A stretch of 64,000 bases of DNA from Caprella mutica (Eukaryota > Arthropoda > Malacostraca > Amphipoda > Caprellidae), in the NCBI GenBank assembly GCA_947561585.1, contig CANNZV010002585.1, positions 1-64,000 of the forward strand, in the 5' to 3' direction. The translations under genes and the position numbers were made by a program. This document shows, one piece after another, positions 1 to 11,169 of this stretch. The notes beneath the pieces are model-generated. The model had not been told where the DNA came from. It made no database searches and saw nothing but the letters and a program-made list of their open reading frames with translations. How positions within the stretch are numbered: the first letter of the stretch is position 1; each line of letters opens with the position of its first letter.

Positions 1-822
1 ATAGAGGTAAAGAGGTGGGGGTATAGAGGTAGAGAGGTGGGGTATAGAGGTAGAGAGGTGGGGTATAGAGGTGGGGTTTAGAGGTAGAGAGGTGGGGTAT
101 AGAGGTGGGGTATAGAGGTGGGGTTTAGAGGTAGAGAGGTGGGGTATAGAGGTAGAGAGGTGGGGTATAGAGGTAGAGAGGTGGGGTATAGAGGTAAAGA
201 GGTGGGGTATAGAGGTAGAGAGGTGGGGTATAGAGGTAGAGAGGTGGGGTATAGAGGTAGAGAGGTGGGGTATAGAGGTAGAGAGGTGGGGTATAGAGGT
301 AGAGAGGTGGGGTATAGAGGTAAAGAGGTGGGGTATAGAGGTAGAGAGGTGGGGTATAGAGGTAGAGAGGTGGGGTATAGAGGTAGAGAGGTGGGGTATA
401 GAGGTAAAGAGGTGGGGTATAGAGGTAGAGAGGTGGGGTATAGAGGTAGAGAGGTGGGGTATAGAGGTAGAGAGGTGGGGTATAGAGGTAAAGAGGTGGG
501 GTATAGAGGTAGAGAGGTGGGGTATAGAGGCAGAGAGGTGGGGTATAGAGGTAAAGAGGTGGGGTATAGAGGTAGAGAGGTGGGGGTATAGAGGCAGAGA
601 GGTGGGGTATAGAGGTAAAGAGGTGGGGTATAGAGGTAAAGAGGTGGGGTATAGAGGTAGAGAGGTGGGGTATAGAGGTAAAGAGGTGGGGTATAGAGGT
701 AGAGAGGTGGGGTATAGAGGTAGAGAGGTGGGGTATAGAGGTAGAGAGGTGGGGTATAGAGGTAGAGAGGTGGGGGTATAGAGGTAGAGAGGTGGGGTAT
801 AGAGGTAAAGAGGTGGGGTATT
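1..822. repeat. 21-bp G-rich minisatellite (runs off left edge)
   Basis: About 39 head-to-tail units of 21 bp, built on GTAGAGAGGTGGGG followed by TATAGAG. Variants include AAAG for AGAG and an occasional extra G. The plus strand is almost entirely purine plus T, with one GGGG run per unit. Because 21 is a multiple of three, a frame stays open through 118-591 and would read as a seven-residue peptide repeat. This is a by-product of the period, not a gene. The array starts before the window and ends at GGGGTATTATAAAG. Confidence 0.95.
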
Positions 823-2247
823 ATAAAGTAGAAGTTATGAGTTTTAATATCTATATAGGAAAAACAGTATTCAAATAAAATCCAAGTTACAAAGTTGTTG
901 CATTGTACGTTTTTACCTGGGTAGGTTGGTTTATATACTAAAAAGTCTACTAGTATAGTATGGTGGCTTGTAGCAAGAATATGAAAAGGTTAGTATAACC
1001 TAACGGAATTATTAGAGCATGCATTCACAAGCCAGATCAATTTCACTTCTGAATCTAAGGGTCTTATTATTATAAGGAATTTTATTCCGCGGGTTCGATT
1101 GATCTTTCTTTTTTCATCTGGTTTTTACAGGATTTCAATTCAGGGATCAAATTGGAATCGGGTGGAAAAATTCGTAGGAAAACGACGTCAAGTGAGTGAG
1201 GAACTTTCAAAATATTTTTCAAAGCATTGTTCACTGAAGTTCAAAGATTTTTATTTAGTTAACTGAATAAAATATTGAGAGATGTCAATAATTGCTATTC
1301 AGCAAAATAATTAAAAAGATAGAAAAATGTTAAATAAACTTAAATAATGAAATATAAAAATCTTAAAAAATATCTGTATTAATTTGTGTTTTTTAAACTC
1401 TCATTCATTTAACTTTATAATATTTATAATTACAAAAATAATTGTTTTACTTATTATTGCTACTTTCTTTATGCAATATCAATTATTGTGAATATTTTGA
1501 TTTTTTATAAATTTTAAATCATTCCATTGGAAGTACATAATTAAATTACGCAATAATTGCCACAAATTTTAACCATGTTTCATCAAAAATTACTTGAATT
1601 TAACTATAGTCCTAATTAATATATTTTCCTAATTACTAAAAATATATCACAATGATAATTGTCAGAGATGTAATCAATGTTTCCGAATTTCAATTAGTGA
1701 GAGAACCAAACAGAATTGATTGAAGAATCGAACTAAAACTCAACACTGTGAGCTCTAAGGATTCGAACAGATGAAAGCTTGTAAGTTTTTTTATCGTAAT
1801 TCACTGATCATAGATAGGAAGTTTACTATTCAAGGTAATTAGTTAATTAAAATGTACGTGAACAGCTAATTAGAGTGATTTACATTTTCAGCATTAAACA
1901 CAAATTTAAAAAGCTGGTAATTGTAGATATTCTTCCGATTGCTTTTTTCTTACATTACAGAATGAGTTAGATTTCAGGAGCAATTATAAGTATTATCTAA
2001 CTAGTGAAATTATTATTCCACTTGAGTTGAGGAAAATGAAAAGTTTCACTAAAAAGTAATTTTAAATTATATAATGAGAATTAATTTTAGAAAAATTAAT
2101 AGTATGGAACCAGTATAATATGAGTATGAAAGTTAGCTGTTTATAATAGTAAAGAAATTTTATCATTGAAATAATTCAACTCTGGTTTGTATTTAGCTTT
2201 ATTAATATATTGATTTTCCTCCCCATGCTTCATTTGTACTTTGTCAA
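823..2247. other. AT-rich unique sequence, no gene seen
   Basis: No open frame of useful length, no tandem repeat and no recognisable RNA gene. A polypyrimidine stretch followed by CAG near 1105-1130 resembles a splice acceptor, but no coding exon follows it. Confidence 0.6.
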
Positions 2248-3504
2248 TTTACTTATATAAAATCTATTATCTGTCATTACTCACATCTAACTCACTATTT
2301 ACTTATATAAAATCTATTATCAGTCATTACTCACATCTAACTCACTATTTACTTATATAAAATCTATTATCAGTCATTACTCACATCTAACTCACTATTT
2401 ACTTATATAAAATCTATTATCTGTCATTACTCACATCTAACTCACTATTTACTAATATAAAATCTATTATCTGTCATTACTCACATCTAACTCACTATTT
2501 ACTTATATAAAATCTATTATCTGTCATTACTCACATCTAACTCACTATTTACTTATATAAAATCTATTATCTGTCATTACTCACATCTAACTCACTATTT
2601 ACTTATATAAAATCTATTATCTGTCATTACTCACATCTAACTCACTATTTACTTATATAAAATCTATTATCAGTCATTACTCACATCTAACTCACTATTT
2701 ACTTATATAAAATCTATTATCAGTCATTACTCACATCTAACTCACTATTTACTTATATAAAATCTATTATCTGTCATTACTCACATCTAACTCACTATTT
2801 ACTTATATAAAATCTATTATCTGTCATTACTCACATCTAACTCACTATTTACTAATATAAAATCTATTATCTGTCATTACTCACATCTAACTCACTATTT
2901 ACTTATATAAAATCTATTATCTGTCATTACTCACATCTAACTCACTATTTACTTATATAAAATCTATTATCTGTCATTACTCACATCTAACTCACTATTT
3001 ACTTATATAAAATCTATTATCTGTCATTACTCACATCTAACTCACTATTTACTTATATAAAATCTATTATCAGTCATTACTCACATCTAACTCACTATTT
3101 ACTTATATAAAATCTATTATCTGTCATTACTCACATCTAACTCACTATTTACTAATATAAAATCTATTATCTGTCATTACTCACATCTAACTCACTATTT
3201 ACTTATATAAAATCTATTATCTGTCATTACTCACATCTAACTCACTATTTACTTATATAAAATCTATTATCTGTCATTACTCACATCTAACTCACTATTT
3301 ACTTATATAAAATCTATTATCTGTCATTACTCACATCTAACTCACTATTTACTTATATAAAATCTATTATCAGTCATTACTCACATCTAACTCACTATTT
3401 ACTTATATAAAATCTATTATCTGTCATTACTCACATCTAACTCACTATTTACTTATATAAAATCTATTATCAGTCATTACTCACATCTAACTCACTATTT
3501 ACTT
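2248..3504. repeat. 50-bp minisatellite with higher-order structure
   Basis: About 25 near-identical 50-bp units containing ACTTATATAAAATCTATTAT and TCACATCTAACTCACTATTT. Only two kinds of variant recur: CTGTC versus CAGTC, and ACTTATA versus ACTAATA. The ACTAATA variants are at 2451, 2851 and 3151. The CAGTC units fall at 2301, 2351, 2651, 2701, 3051, 3351 and 3451. Their order shows blocks of 6-8 units copied together. Confidence 0.95.
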
Positions 3505-3685
3505 TACCTAATTGTCTGGTCTAGAAAAGTGCTGTGTTATATCTAACTTTACAACTTAATATTGATATCAATAGATGAATTATCATTACAAATACAAAAG
3601 ATTAACTAATTATTTTTGATTCTCAGGTACGATCGAGTATAGAATTTTATATATAATATTTTCAGAAACAAATAGAACATATTAT

Positions 3686-5670
3686 TTTGTAATTATAACA
3701 TATTATTGTGAAGCTATATAGTTTGTTCGTAATTATAACATATTATTGTGAAGCTATATATGTAGGTTTGTTCGTAATTATAACATATTATTGTGAAGCT
3801 ATATAGTTTGTTCGTAATTATAACATATTATTGTGAAGCTATATATGTAGGTTTGTTCGTAATTATAACATATTATTGTGAAGCTATATAGTTTGTTCGT
3901 AATTAACATACAGTATTATTGTGAAGCTATTTAGTTTGTTCGTGATTAACATATTATTGTGAAGCTATTTAGTTTGTTCGTTATTAACATATTATTGTGA
4001 AGCTATTTAGTTTGTTCGTTATTAACATATTATTGTGAAGCTATTTAGTTTGTTCGTTATTAACATATTATTGTGAAGCTATTTAGTTTGTTCGTTATTA
4101 ACATATTATTGTGAAGCTATTTAGTTTGTTCGTTATTAACATATTATTGTGAAGCTATTTAGTTTGTTCGTTATTAACATATTATTGTGAAGCTATATAG
4201 TTTGTTCGTTATTAACATATTATTGTGAAGCTATTTAGTTTGTTCGTTATTAACATATTATTGTGAAGCTATTTAGTTTGTTCGTTATTAACATATTATT
4301 GTGAAGCTATATAGTTTGTTCGTAATTAACATACAGTATTATTGTGAAGCTATTTAGTTTGTTCGTGATTAACATATTATTGTGAAGCTATTTAGTTTGT
4401 TCGTTATTAACATATTATTGTGAAGCTATTTAGTTTGTTCGTTATTAACATATTATTGTGAAGCTATTTAGTTTGTTCGTTATTAACATATTATTGTGAA
4501 GCTATATAGTTTGTTCGTTATTAACATATTATTGTGAAGCTATTTAGTTTGTTCGTTATTAACATATTATTGTGAAGCTATTTAGTTTGTTCGTTATTAA
4601 CATATTATTGTGAAGCTATTTAGTTTGTTCGTTATTAACATATTATTGTGAAGCTATTTAGTTTGTTCGTTATTAACATATTATTGTGAAGCTATTTAGT
4701 TTGTTCGTTATTAACATATTATTGTGAAGCTATTTAGTTTGTTCGTTATTAACATATTATTGTGAAGCTATTTAGTTTGTTCGTGATTAACATATTATTG
4801 TGAAGCTATTTAGTTTGTTCGTTATTAACATATTATTGTGAAGCTATTTAGTTTGTTCGTTATTAACATATTATTGTGAAGCTATTTAGTTTGTTCGTTA
4901 TTAACATATTATTGTGAAGCTATTTAGTTTGTTCGTTATTAACATATTATTGTGAAGCTATTTAGTTTGTTCGTTATTAACATATTATTGTGAAGCTATT
5001 TAGTTTGTTCGTTATTAACATATTATTGTGAAGCTATATAGTTTGTTCGTTATTAACATATTATTGTGAAGCTATTTAGTTTGTTCGTTATTAACATATT
5101 ATTGTGAAGCTATTTAGTTTGTTCGTTATTAACATATTATTGTGAAGCTATATAGTTTGTTCGTAATTAACATACAGTATTATTGTGAAGCTATTTAGTT
5201 TGTTCGTGATTAACATATTATTGTGAAGCTATTTAGTTTGTTCGTTATTAACATATTATTGTGAAGCTATTTAGTTTGTTCGTTATTAACATATTATTGT
5301 GAAGCTATTTAGTTTGTTCGTTATTAACATATTATTGTGAAGCTATATAGTTTGTTCGTTATTAACATATTATTGTGAAGCTATTTAGTTTGTTCGTTAT
5401 TAACATATTATTGTGAAGCTATTTAGTTTGTTCGTTATTAACATATTATTGTGAAGCTATTTAGTTTGTTCGTTATTAACATATTATTGTGAAGCTATTT
5501 AGTTTGTTCGTTATTAACATATTATTGTGAAGCTATTTAGTTTGTTCGTTATTAACATATTATTGTGAAGCTATTTAGTTTGTTCGTTATTAACATATTA
5601 TTGTGAAGCTATTTAGTTTGTTTGTAATTAACATATTATTGTGAAGCTATTTAGTTTGCTCGTAATTAAT
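3686..5670. repeat. 38-bp minisatellite family (38/40/46-bp units)
   Basis: The dominant 38-bp unit contains TTAGTTTGTTCGTTATTAAC and ATATTATTGTGAAGCTAT. The left end (3686-3900) alternates longer units of about 40 and 46 bp that carry AATTATAAC and an extra TGTAGG. A marker variant, AACATACAGTATTATTG followed by a GTGATTAAC unit, recurs near 3905, 4327 and 5168. This indicates higher-order blocks of roughly 11 and 22 units. The final units degenerate (TTTGTAATTAAC, TTTGCTCG) before unique sequence. Confidence 0.93.
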
Positions 5671-7410
5671 TTCAATACGACTCCTGAATTACGGAATAAA
5701 TTTTTTTCGGACTATCATAAATTATGGAAATGTTTTCACGGAATAAAATTTTACGAACCATCTTAAGTTATGGAAATATTTTATATGAAATACAAAATTT
5801 GCGGAATATCCTAATTTATGGAATACAAAATTTGTACAATTTTATTTTATTTAGAAATTTTTTAATTCTTAGATTAGATTTATATCAATAGATTTATATC
5901 AAATTCTATGATAAAATTGTCCCTAATACACCCTAATTAAACCAAATTACCGATTATAGGAAAAATTAATTTATTCAATTATTTCAGATGAAAAAATAAT
6001 CTATTTATCATATTATACTTAAAATATGTGTTGTTGATTATAAATAAATATTTAACTTCAGTTTCTTCTTCCTTCTTCATTCCACCGACTACATTATTTA
6101 TTGAATTCAAAATTTACGGATTGGTCATTTGTCCGCAATTCGAGAACTGTTGATAAATTTCGATTAACAATAGATAGATAATAAAATGTTAAGTGTATTA
6201 AATCACCAATAAATGAGGCATTTTCAAAATTCATTGCTTTTTATCTGTGCTCAGCAATAAAGTAGAATGTTTGTGAGTACTACAGAGACATAAATCTGAT
6301 ATACTAAATATTTAACCTATTCATTATTCTTCCTATTTTCAAATGTAATAATAAAGACTACAACCATTAATTCTTCTGTAGTGATCATTTATAGTCACTC
6401 AATTTAAGTATAAATTCGATTTTATGTAGGAAAAAACGTCATAAGTAATCTATATCAAAATGTATTTCAATTGAACCGTACCCTAGAATAATATAAAGAT
6501 TTTACCGTTCACCCATTCATAAAAATAACAGCACGGGATTTGTTTTATTTAGGATTTGTTTTATTTTGTTGACATATTGGAAGAGCTTTCTGCAATTTGG
6601 CGTGTATCGCTTCCGTATTTTACACAATAAATTTCGACAGAGGCTCTTTTGCAGGCTTTTTATTAGCGTTAGTAGATTTGGGAGTTTGTTGTAGAGGAGA
6701 TTTCATGGGTGCACTTACTTAGGAAAGAGTGTTGCTGTAATGTCACTTCCGTGGTACTGTACTTTATCAACGACTGTGCTATAGAGTTCTTAGTGCATTA
6801 AATGCTATAAATAGTGTGAAAAGATAGAGAAGATTAGTGGCTTGATGTAGAAGTTATACTTACTTAAGAAGAGTGATGCTGTAATGTCACTCCCGTGTTA
6901 CTGTACTTTATCAATGATTTAAGAAACTATAGTACTGCTGTAGTTCATCAAGTGATATAAAAAGATAATTAGGATTTTGCTTGTTCCACATGGTATTCAG
7001 AATTTATAAACAATTTTATCGAGAGTATATTGTCGAAAGGCGTACGTTATAACCCAGTTTCTCCACATACATCAAAATCCAAGACTTACATGACTAAATA
7101 GAATTACAATGCTCTCTCGGAGATATATTTGGATCACTGTTGAAAAATCTATTCTCTGTATTTTATTTTGCTACTTTAGTTCTACTGTTTTAGATTAAGA
7201 AATATATTATAATTCAAATAAAAATTCATTAATTGCACAAATCTTGTACCAATAATTATATGTGCATAATCTAATAATGACAAATAAATAAAAAATAATA
7301 ATTCAGCTTCCAGGCCCTTAGAAAATTTCCGATAGTAGCTACACAAAACAAAATGTACCAGATATTTACATCATCACACTTTTTTTTCTCTGATAGTACG
7401 TATCTTTTTC
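5671..7410. other. AT-rich unique sequence with a short direct duplication
   Basis: No gene is supported. A segment of about 62 bp at 6712-6773 (ACTTAGGAAAGAGTGTTGCT, then GTAATGTCACTTCC) is repeated with several substitutions at 6857-6917, about 145 bp downstream. Otherwise there is only AT-rich sequence. Confidence 0.6.
6712..6917. repeat. direct duplication of about 62 bp
   Basis: The two copies (6712-6773 and 6857-6917) share TGCTGTAATGTCACT, CTGTACTTTATCAA and flanking bases, with scattered mismatches and one small indel. The intervening sequence is not repeated. It looks like an old local duplication. Confidence 0.75.
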
Positions 7411-8653
7411 CTAATAGTATATCATCACAGTGACTCTTTTCTCTGATAGTACTTCATCACAGTGACTCTTTCCTCTGATAGTACATCATCACAGTGACTC
7501 TTTTCTCTGATAGTACATCATCACAGTGACTCTTTTCTCTGATAGTACATCATCACAGTGACTCTTTTCTCTGATAGTACATCATCACAGTGACTCTTTT
7601 CTCTGATGGTACATCATCACAGTGACTCTTTTCTCTGATAGTACATCATCACAGTGACTCTTTTCTCTGATAGTACATCATCACAGTGACTCTTTTCTCT
7701 GATAGTACATCATCACAGTGACTCTTTTCTCTGATAGTACATCATCACACTGACTCTTTTACCTGATAGTACATCATCAAAGTGACTCTTTTCTCAGAAA
7801 GTACATCATCACAGTGACTCTTTTCTCTGATAGTACATCATCACAGTGACTCTTTTCTCTGATAGTACATCATCACAGTGACTCTTTTCTCTGATAGTAT
7901 AGTATCACAGTGACTCTTTCTCTGATAGTACATCATCACAGTGACTCTTTTACCTGATAGTACATCATCACAGTGACTCTTTTCTCTGATAGTACATCAT
8001 CACAGTGACTCTTTTCTCTGATGGTACATCATCACAGTGACTCTTTTCTCTGATAGTACATCATCACAGTGACTCTTTTCTCTGATAGTACATCATCACA
8101 GTGACTCTTTTCTCTGATAGTACATCATCACAGTGACTCTTTTCTCTGATAGTACATCATCACACTGACTCTTTTACCTGATAGTACATCATCACAGTGA
8201 CTCTTTTCTCTGATAGTACATCACCACAATGACTTTTTTTTCTGATAGTACATCATCACAGTGACTCTTTTCTCTGATAGTACATCATCACAGTGACTCT
8301 TTTCTCTGATAGTACATCATCCCAGTGACTCTTTTCTCTGATAGTACATCATCACAGTGACCCTTTTCTCTGACAGTACATCATCACAGTGACTCTTTTC
8401 TCTGATAGTACATCATCACAGTGACTCTTTTCTCTGATAGTACATCATCCCAGTGACTCTTTTCTCTGATAGTACATCATCACAGTGACCCTTTTCTCTG
8501 ACAGTACATCATCACAGTGACTCTTTTCTCTGATAGTACATCATCACAGTGACTCTTTTCTCTGATAGTACATCATCACAGTGACCCTTTTCTCTGACAG
8601 TACATCATCACAGTGACTCTTTTCTCTGATAGTACATCATCACAGTGACTCTT
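7411..8653. repeat. 32-bp minisatellite
   Basis: About 38 units of 32 bp containing CTGATAGTACATCATCACAG and TGACTCTTTTCT. The unit core TCACAGTGA is palindromic around its central base. Variants (GATGGTACAT, TTTTACCTGAT, CATCCCAGTG, GACAGTACAT with GACCC) recur in groups, so several units have been copied as blocks. The first one or two units at the left are degenerate. Confidence 0.94.
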
Positions 8654-9525
8654 GTTACTTTAATTGTACCTAGCAATTACTATTCTATTCATTTGTGTAT
8701 CCACTATGATAGTCAAGGTTCTAATCTGTGTTGCTGACTCAGTTCATAGGATTTATTCTTGCTATGTATCACATTGATGTCATCTCTGAAGAGGAGTTGA
8801 TTACGTATAGTCTCTGTTACAGGGATGTGTAATTAACTGCGAATTTGAATAATTACCAATCAACATAAAATTACAGACTAGATCTTCTCAGGTTTTGAAG
8901 TTGCCAGTTGAAGAAGTCATATCTGAATTTTTTTGTCTTTTATTTAATTTTGAGAGAGAAAATTATAAGTCTAACTGCCACCACTGATTGAAAAAATTAG
9001 ATCATAATTATAGTAAATTTGATGTAACGAAAAAGTATGTATTTGTGAAAATTTTGCTATTTTTATTCATATGAATCTCAAAATATGTCTAATATTGTTC
9101 TGCATTGTTTTTACAATTCCCATAATATTAGTGTATTTACTATTTCATATTTTTCTTATTTTTTACAAAATACTTTCTTTTTGCTATATATTTCATATCC
9201 ATGTATTTTAATGATAATTATATGTCATATGGACACACAAATACCATATCTATTAATGTACAATATAATGTTTTATCTATTATAAACATTGAAGTAATTG
9301 CTGTACTTTGGATCAATATTTTACGTATTTGATCCCGGGAGTTACTAAAGATAATTTGTATCTGTATACAAGAAATAAATGAAAATAAATAGATAGAATA
9401 TAGATCAAATAAGTACAAATTTTATTCAATAAAATTATAATAACAGTTATATTAAAAAAATAACTTCAATCAATCTCTATTTTATTACTGTTTATCCTAT
9501 CTATTTGAATCTGCCAGTATCTACA
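8654..9525. other. AT-rich unique sequence left of the retrotransposon array
   Basis: No gene or repeat family recognised. Two 66-codon frames at 9085-9285 (plus) and 9218-9418 (minus) are AT-rich, low-complexity and overlap each other on opposite strands, so neither is credible. Confidence 0.55.
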
Positions 9526-9529
9526 AGAT
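9526..9529. repeat. target-site duplication AGAT (left)
   Basis: AGAT lies immediately before the TGTTGTGG terminus of LTR1. The same four bases follow the ATAACA terminus of LTR5 at 54356-54359. A 4-bp duplication is usual for Ty3/Gypsy integrases. No such duplication surrounds the internal LTRs. Confidence 0.85.
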
Positions 9530-11132
9530 TGTTGTGGCAACGATAGGTATTTATTCAATAAATTTCATCCCGGCGGAATAAACATATTCCATCCACTCAA
9601 TCTCAACAATCTGGAAACAAGTAATAACTACAACAAACAAAAATAGAAATTTATTACGAAAGAACTTTATATAAAAAATCCACGGCAACAAATTAACGCA
9701 TTTACATCTTACTATATTACAAAAAAAATGGATTTGATTAGAAACATAATATAACTAAATAATAAACATAACTTTCAGTTAGTTCTGAACAGAAGAATTG
9801 CAGAAAAAAACTATGCTTAAAGCCAACTAAATCATATGAAAATAAACTCAAAAAAATAGTAGACAAAATTAATATGGACAGGCAAAAATAAAGGGATAAT
9901 TAGGTACAGTCAATTTAGTTAGTCTTTGTCAGTCGGTCGGTCAAAAATAGAAGAAAAAAATATAATTAACGAAATAAATTGAAATCATGAACAAAATATA
10001 AGGGAACAAAATATAATGGGATGTAAAAAAGGAATGGAAGTTTAGGCTAAAGTTAGCAAACTTCATGCACTGATAGTTTTACCTACAGGAAAGCTGGGAC
10101 TCGAATACAGGGTTACAGTAGGTAGGTTGGTAGGCAGGTACAACCAAATTCACGTTAGGTAGACAGGAATTATCCAATTCACGTTAGGTAGACAGGAATT
10201 ATCCAATTCACGTTAGGTAGACAGGAATTATCCAATTCACGTTAGGTAGACAGGAATTATCCAATTCACGTTAGGTAGACAGGAATTATCCAATTCACGT
10301 TAGGTAGACAGGAATTATCCAATTCACGTTAGGTAGACAGGAATTATCCAATTCACGTTAAGTAGACAGGAATTATCCAATTCACGTTAGGTAAATGCGG
10401 TCAATCAAAGGGGTAAATGCGGTCAATCAAAGGGGCGAATGCGGTCAATCAAAGGGGCAAATGCGGTCAATCAAAGGGGCAAATGCGGTCAATCACAGGA
10501 GGCAAATCACAAGTCAAAGATCATGAAGAGGAAAACTGAGGAAAACAGAAGTGGAAAGCCTATCCACACTCCAAGTCTTGATTTTGAACGAGGAGCTGGC
10601 AAAGAAACAAAAAACTAATGACAATTTTTATGGAAAGATAGAATATAGAATAATCCGAAATATGACTAGTTTTCAAAATAAAAATACCACATCAAAATCA
10701 AACTTACATTGTTGCTTCCAATATCTCTACAACAAGTTTGTAGCACAACAAAAACAATGTTAATAGTTGATCCGTGGATCACTTTCCACTAGCAACAATG
10801 ATCAACTTAAGTCTATAATTTTTATTTACCAAGTGAACATTAACTGCAATGAAAAGAAATACTTAATAAAAAGAAGATTTAAACTTCTACCGCACTTTCA
10901 CAGAACACCAACACACATTATTTGTTACTACACAATACTCCATGATAATTCAAACAGTAATAAGATAAGGTGACGAAAAATTTGACATGAGAAAACGAAA
11001 GACAGAATGTTTCTACAACTTGTGTCACCTGGTAAGGGTTTCAGTTTTTGCTTAAAAGTTTAGGGGACGAATTGTCACACCAAGAATAAATAAAATCCAA
11101 TTTTTATTAATACAAAAATACAGATTATAACA
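9530..11132 (-). repeat. LTR1 (3' LTR of unit 1), 1603 bp
   Basis: Termini are TGTTGTGG...ATAACA on the plus strand, so TG...CA in both orientations. It has 8 full 29-bp repeats (about 10151-10390), a five-unit 22-bp array (about 10393-10503), six A in the tract near 9673, GGAATGG at about 10031, and GAATATAG at about 10641. In these markers it matches LTR5, as expected for the original LTR pair. Confidence 0.9.
10148..10507. repeat. two tandem arrays inside the LTR (29-bp and 22-bp)
   Basis: The 29-bp unit contains ATTCACGTTAGGTAGACAGG. It is present 8 times here and in LTR3 and LTR5, but 9 times in LTR2 and LTR4. It is followed directly by five 22-bp units containing ATGCGGTCAATCAAAGGGG. 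The arrays lie inside every LTR at the same place and are candidates for enhancer-like or RNA-level elements; no function is shown by the sequence. Confidence 0.9.
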
Positions 11133-11143
11133 CTCCTCCCCAC
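11133..11143 (-). other. polypurine tract, unit 1
   Basis: On the element strand this reads GTGGGGAGGAG immediately before the 3' LTR, the expected primer site for plus-strand DNA synthesis. Confidence 0.8.
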
Positions 11144-11169
11144 TTGACCAATTCGTCTACCATCAACTT

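Noticed and set aside
118..591. Long open frame encoding a seven-residue repeat protein
   Set aside because: It lies wholly inside the 21-bp minisatellite, whose period is a multiple of three. It has no complexity, and no start context or flanking exon is visible.
1080..1200. Splice-acceptor-like pyrimidine tract with CAG, suggesting an exon
   Set aside because: No coding frame or matching donor can be supported downstream.
1..8653. CRISPR-like arrays
   Set aside because: Repeats are contiguous without unique spacers and the context is eukaryotic.
9085..9418. Two 66-codon frames on opposite strands
   Set aside because: They overlap each other, with AT-driven composition and no features.
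10551..10973. Two plus-strand frames of 70 and 68 codons found in every LTR
   Set aside because: Antisense to the element, in A-rich sequence, the first without an ATG start. Their conservation is explained by LTR identity alone.
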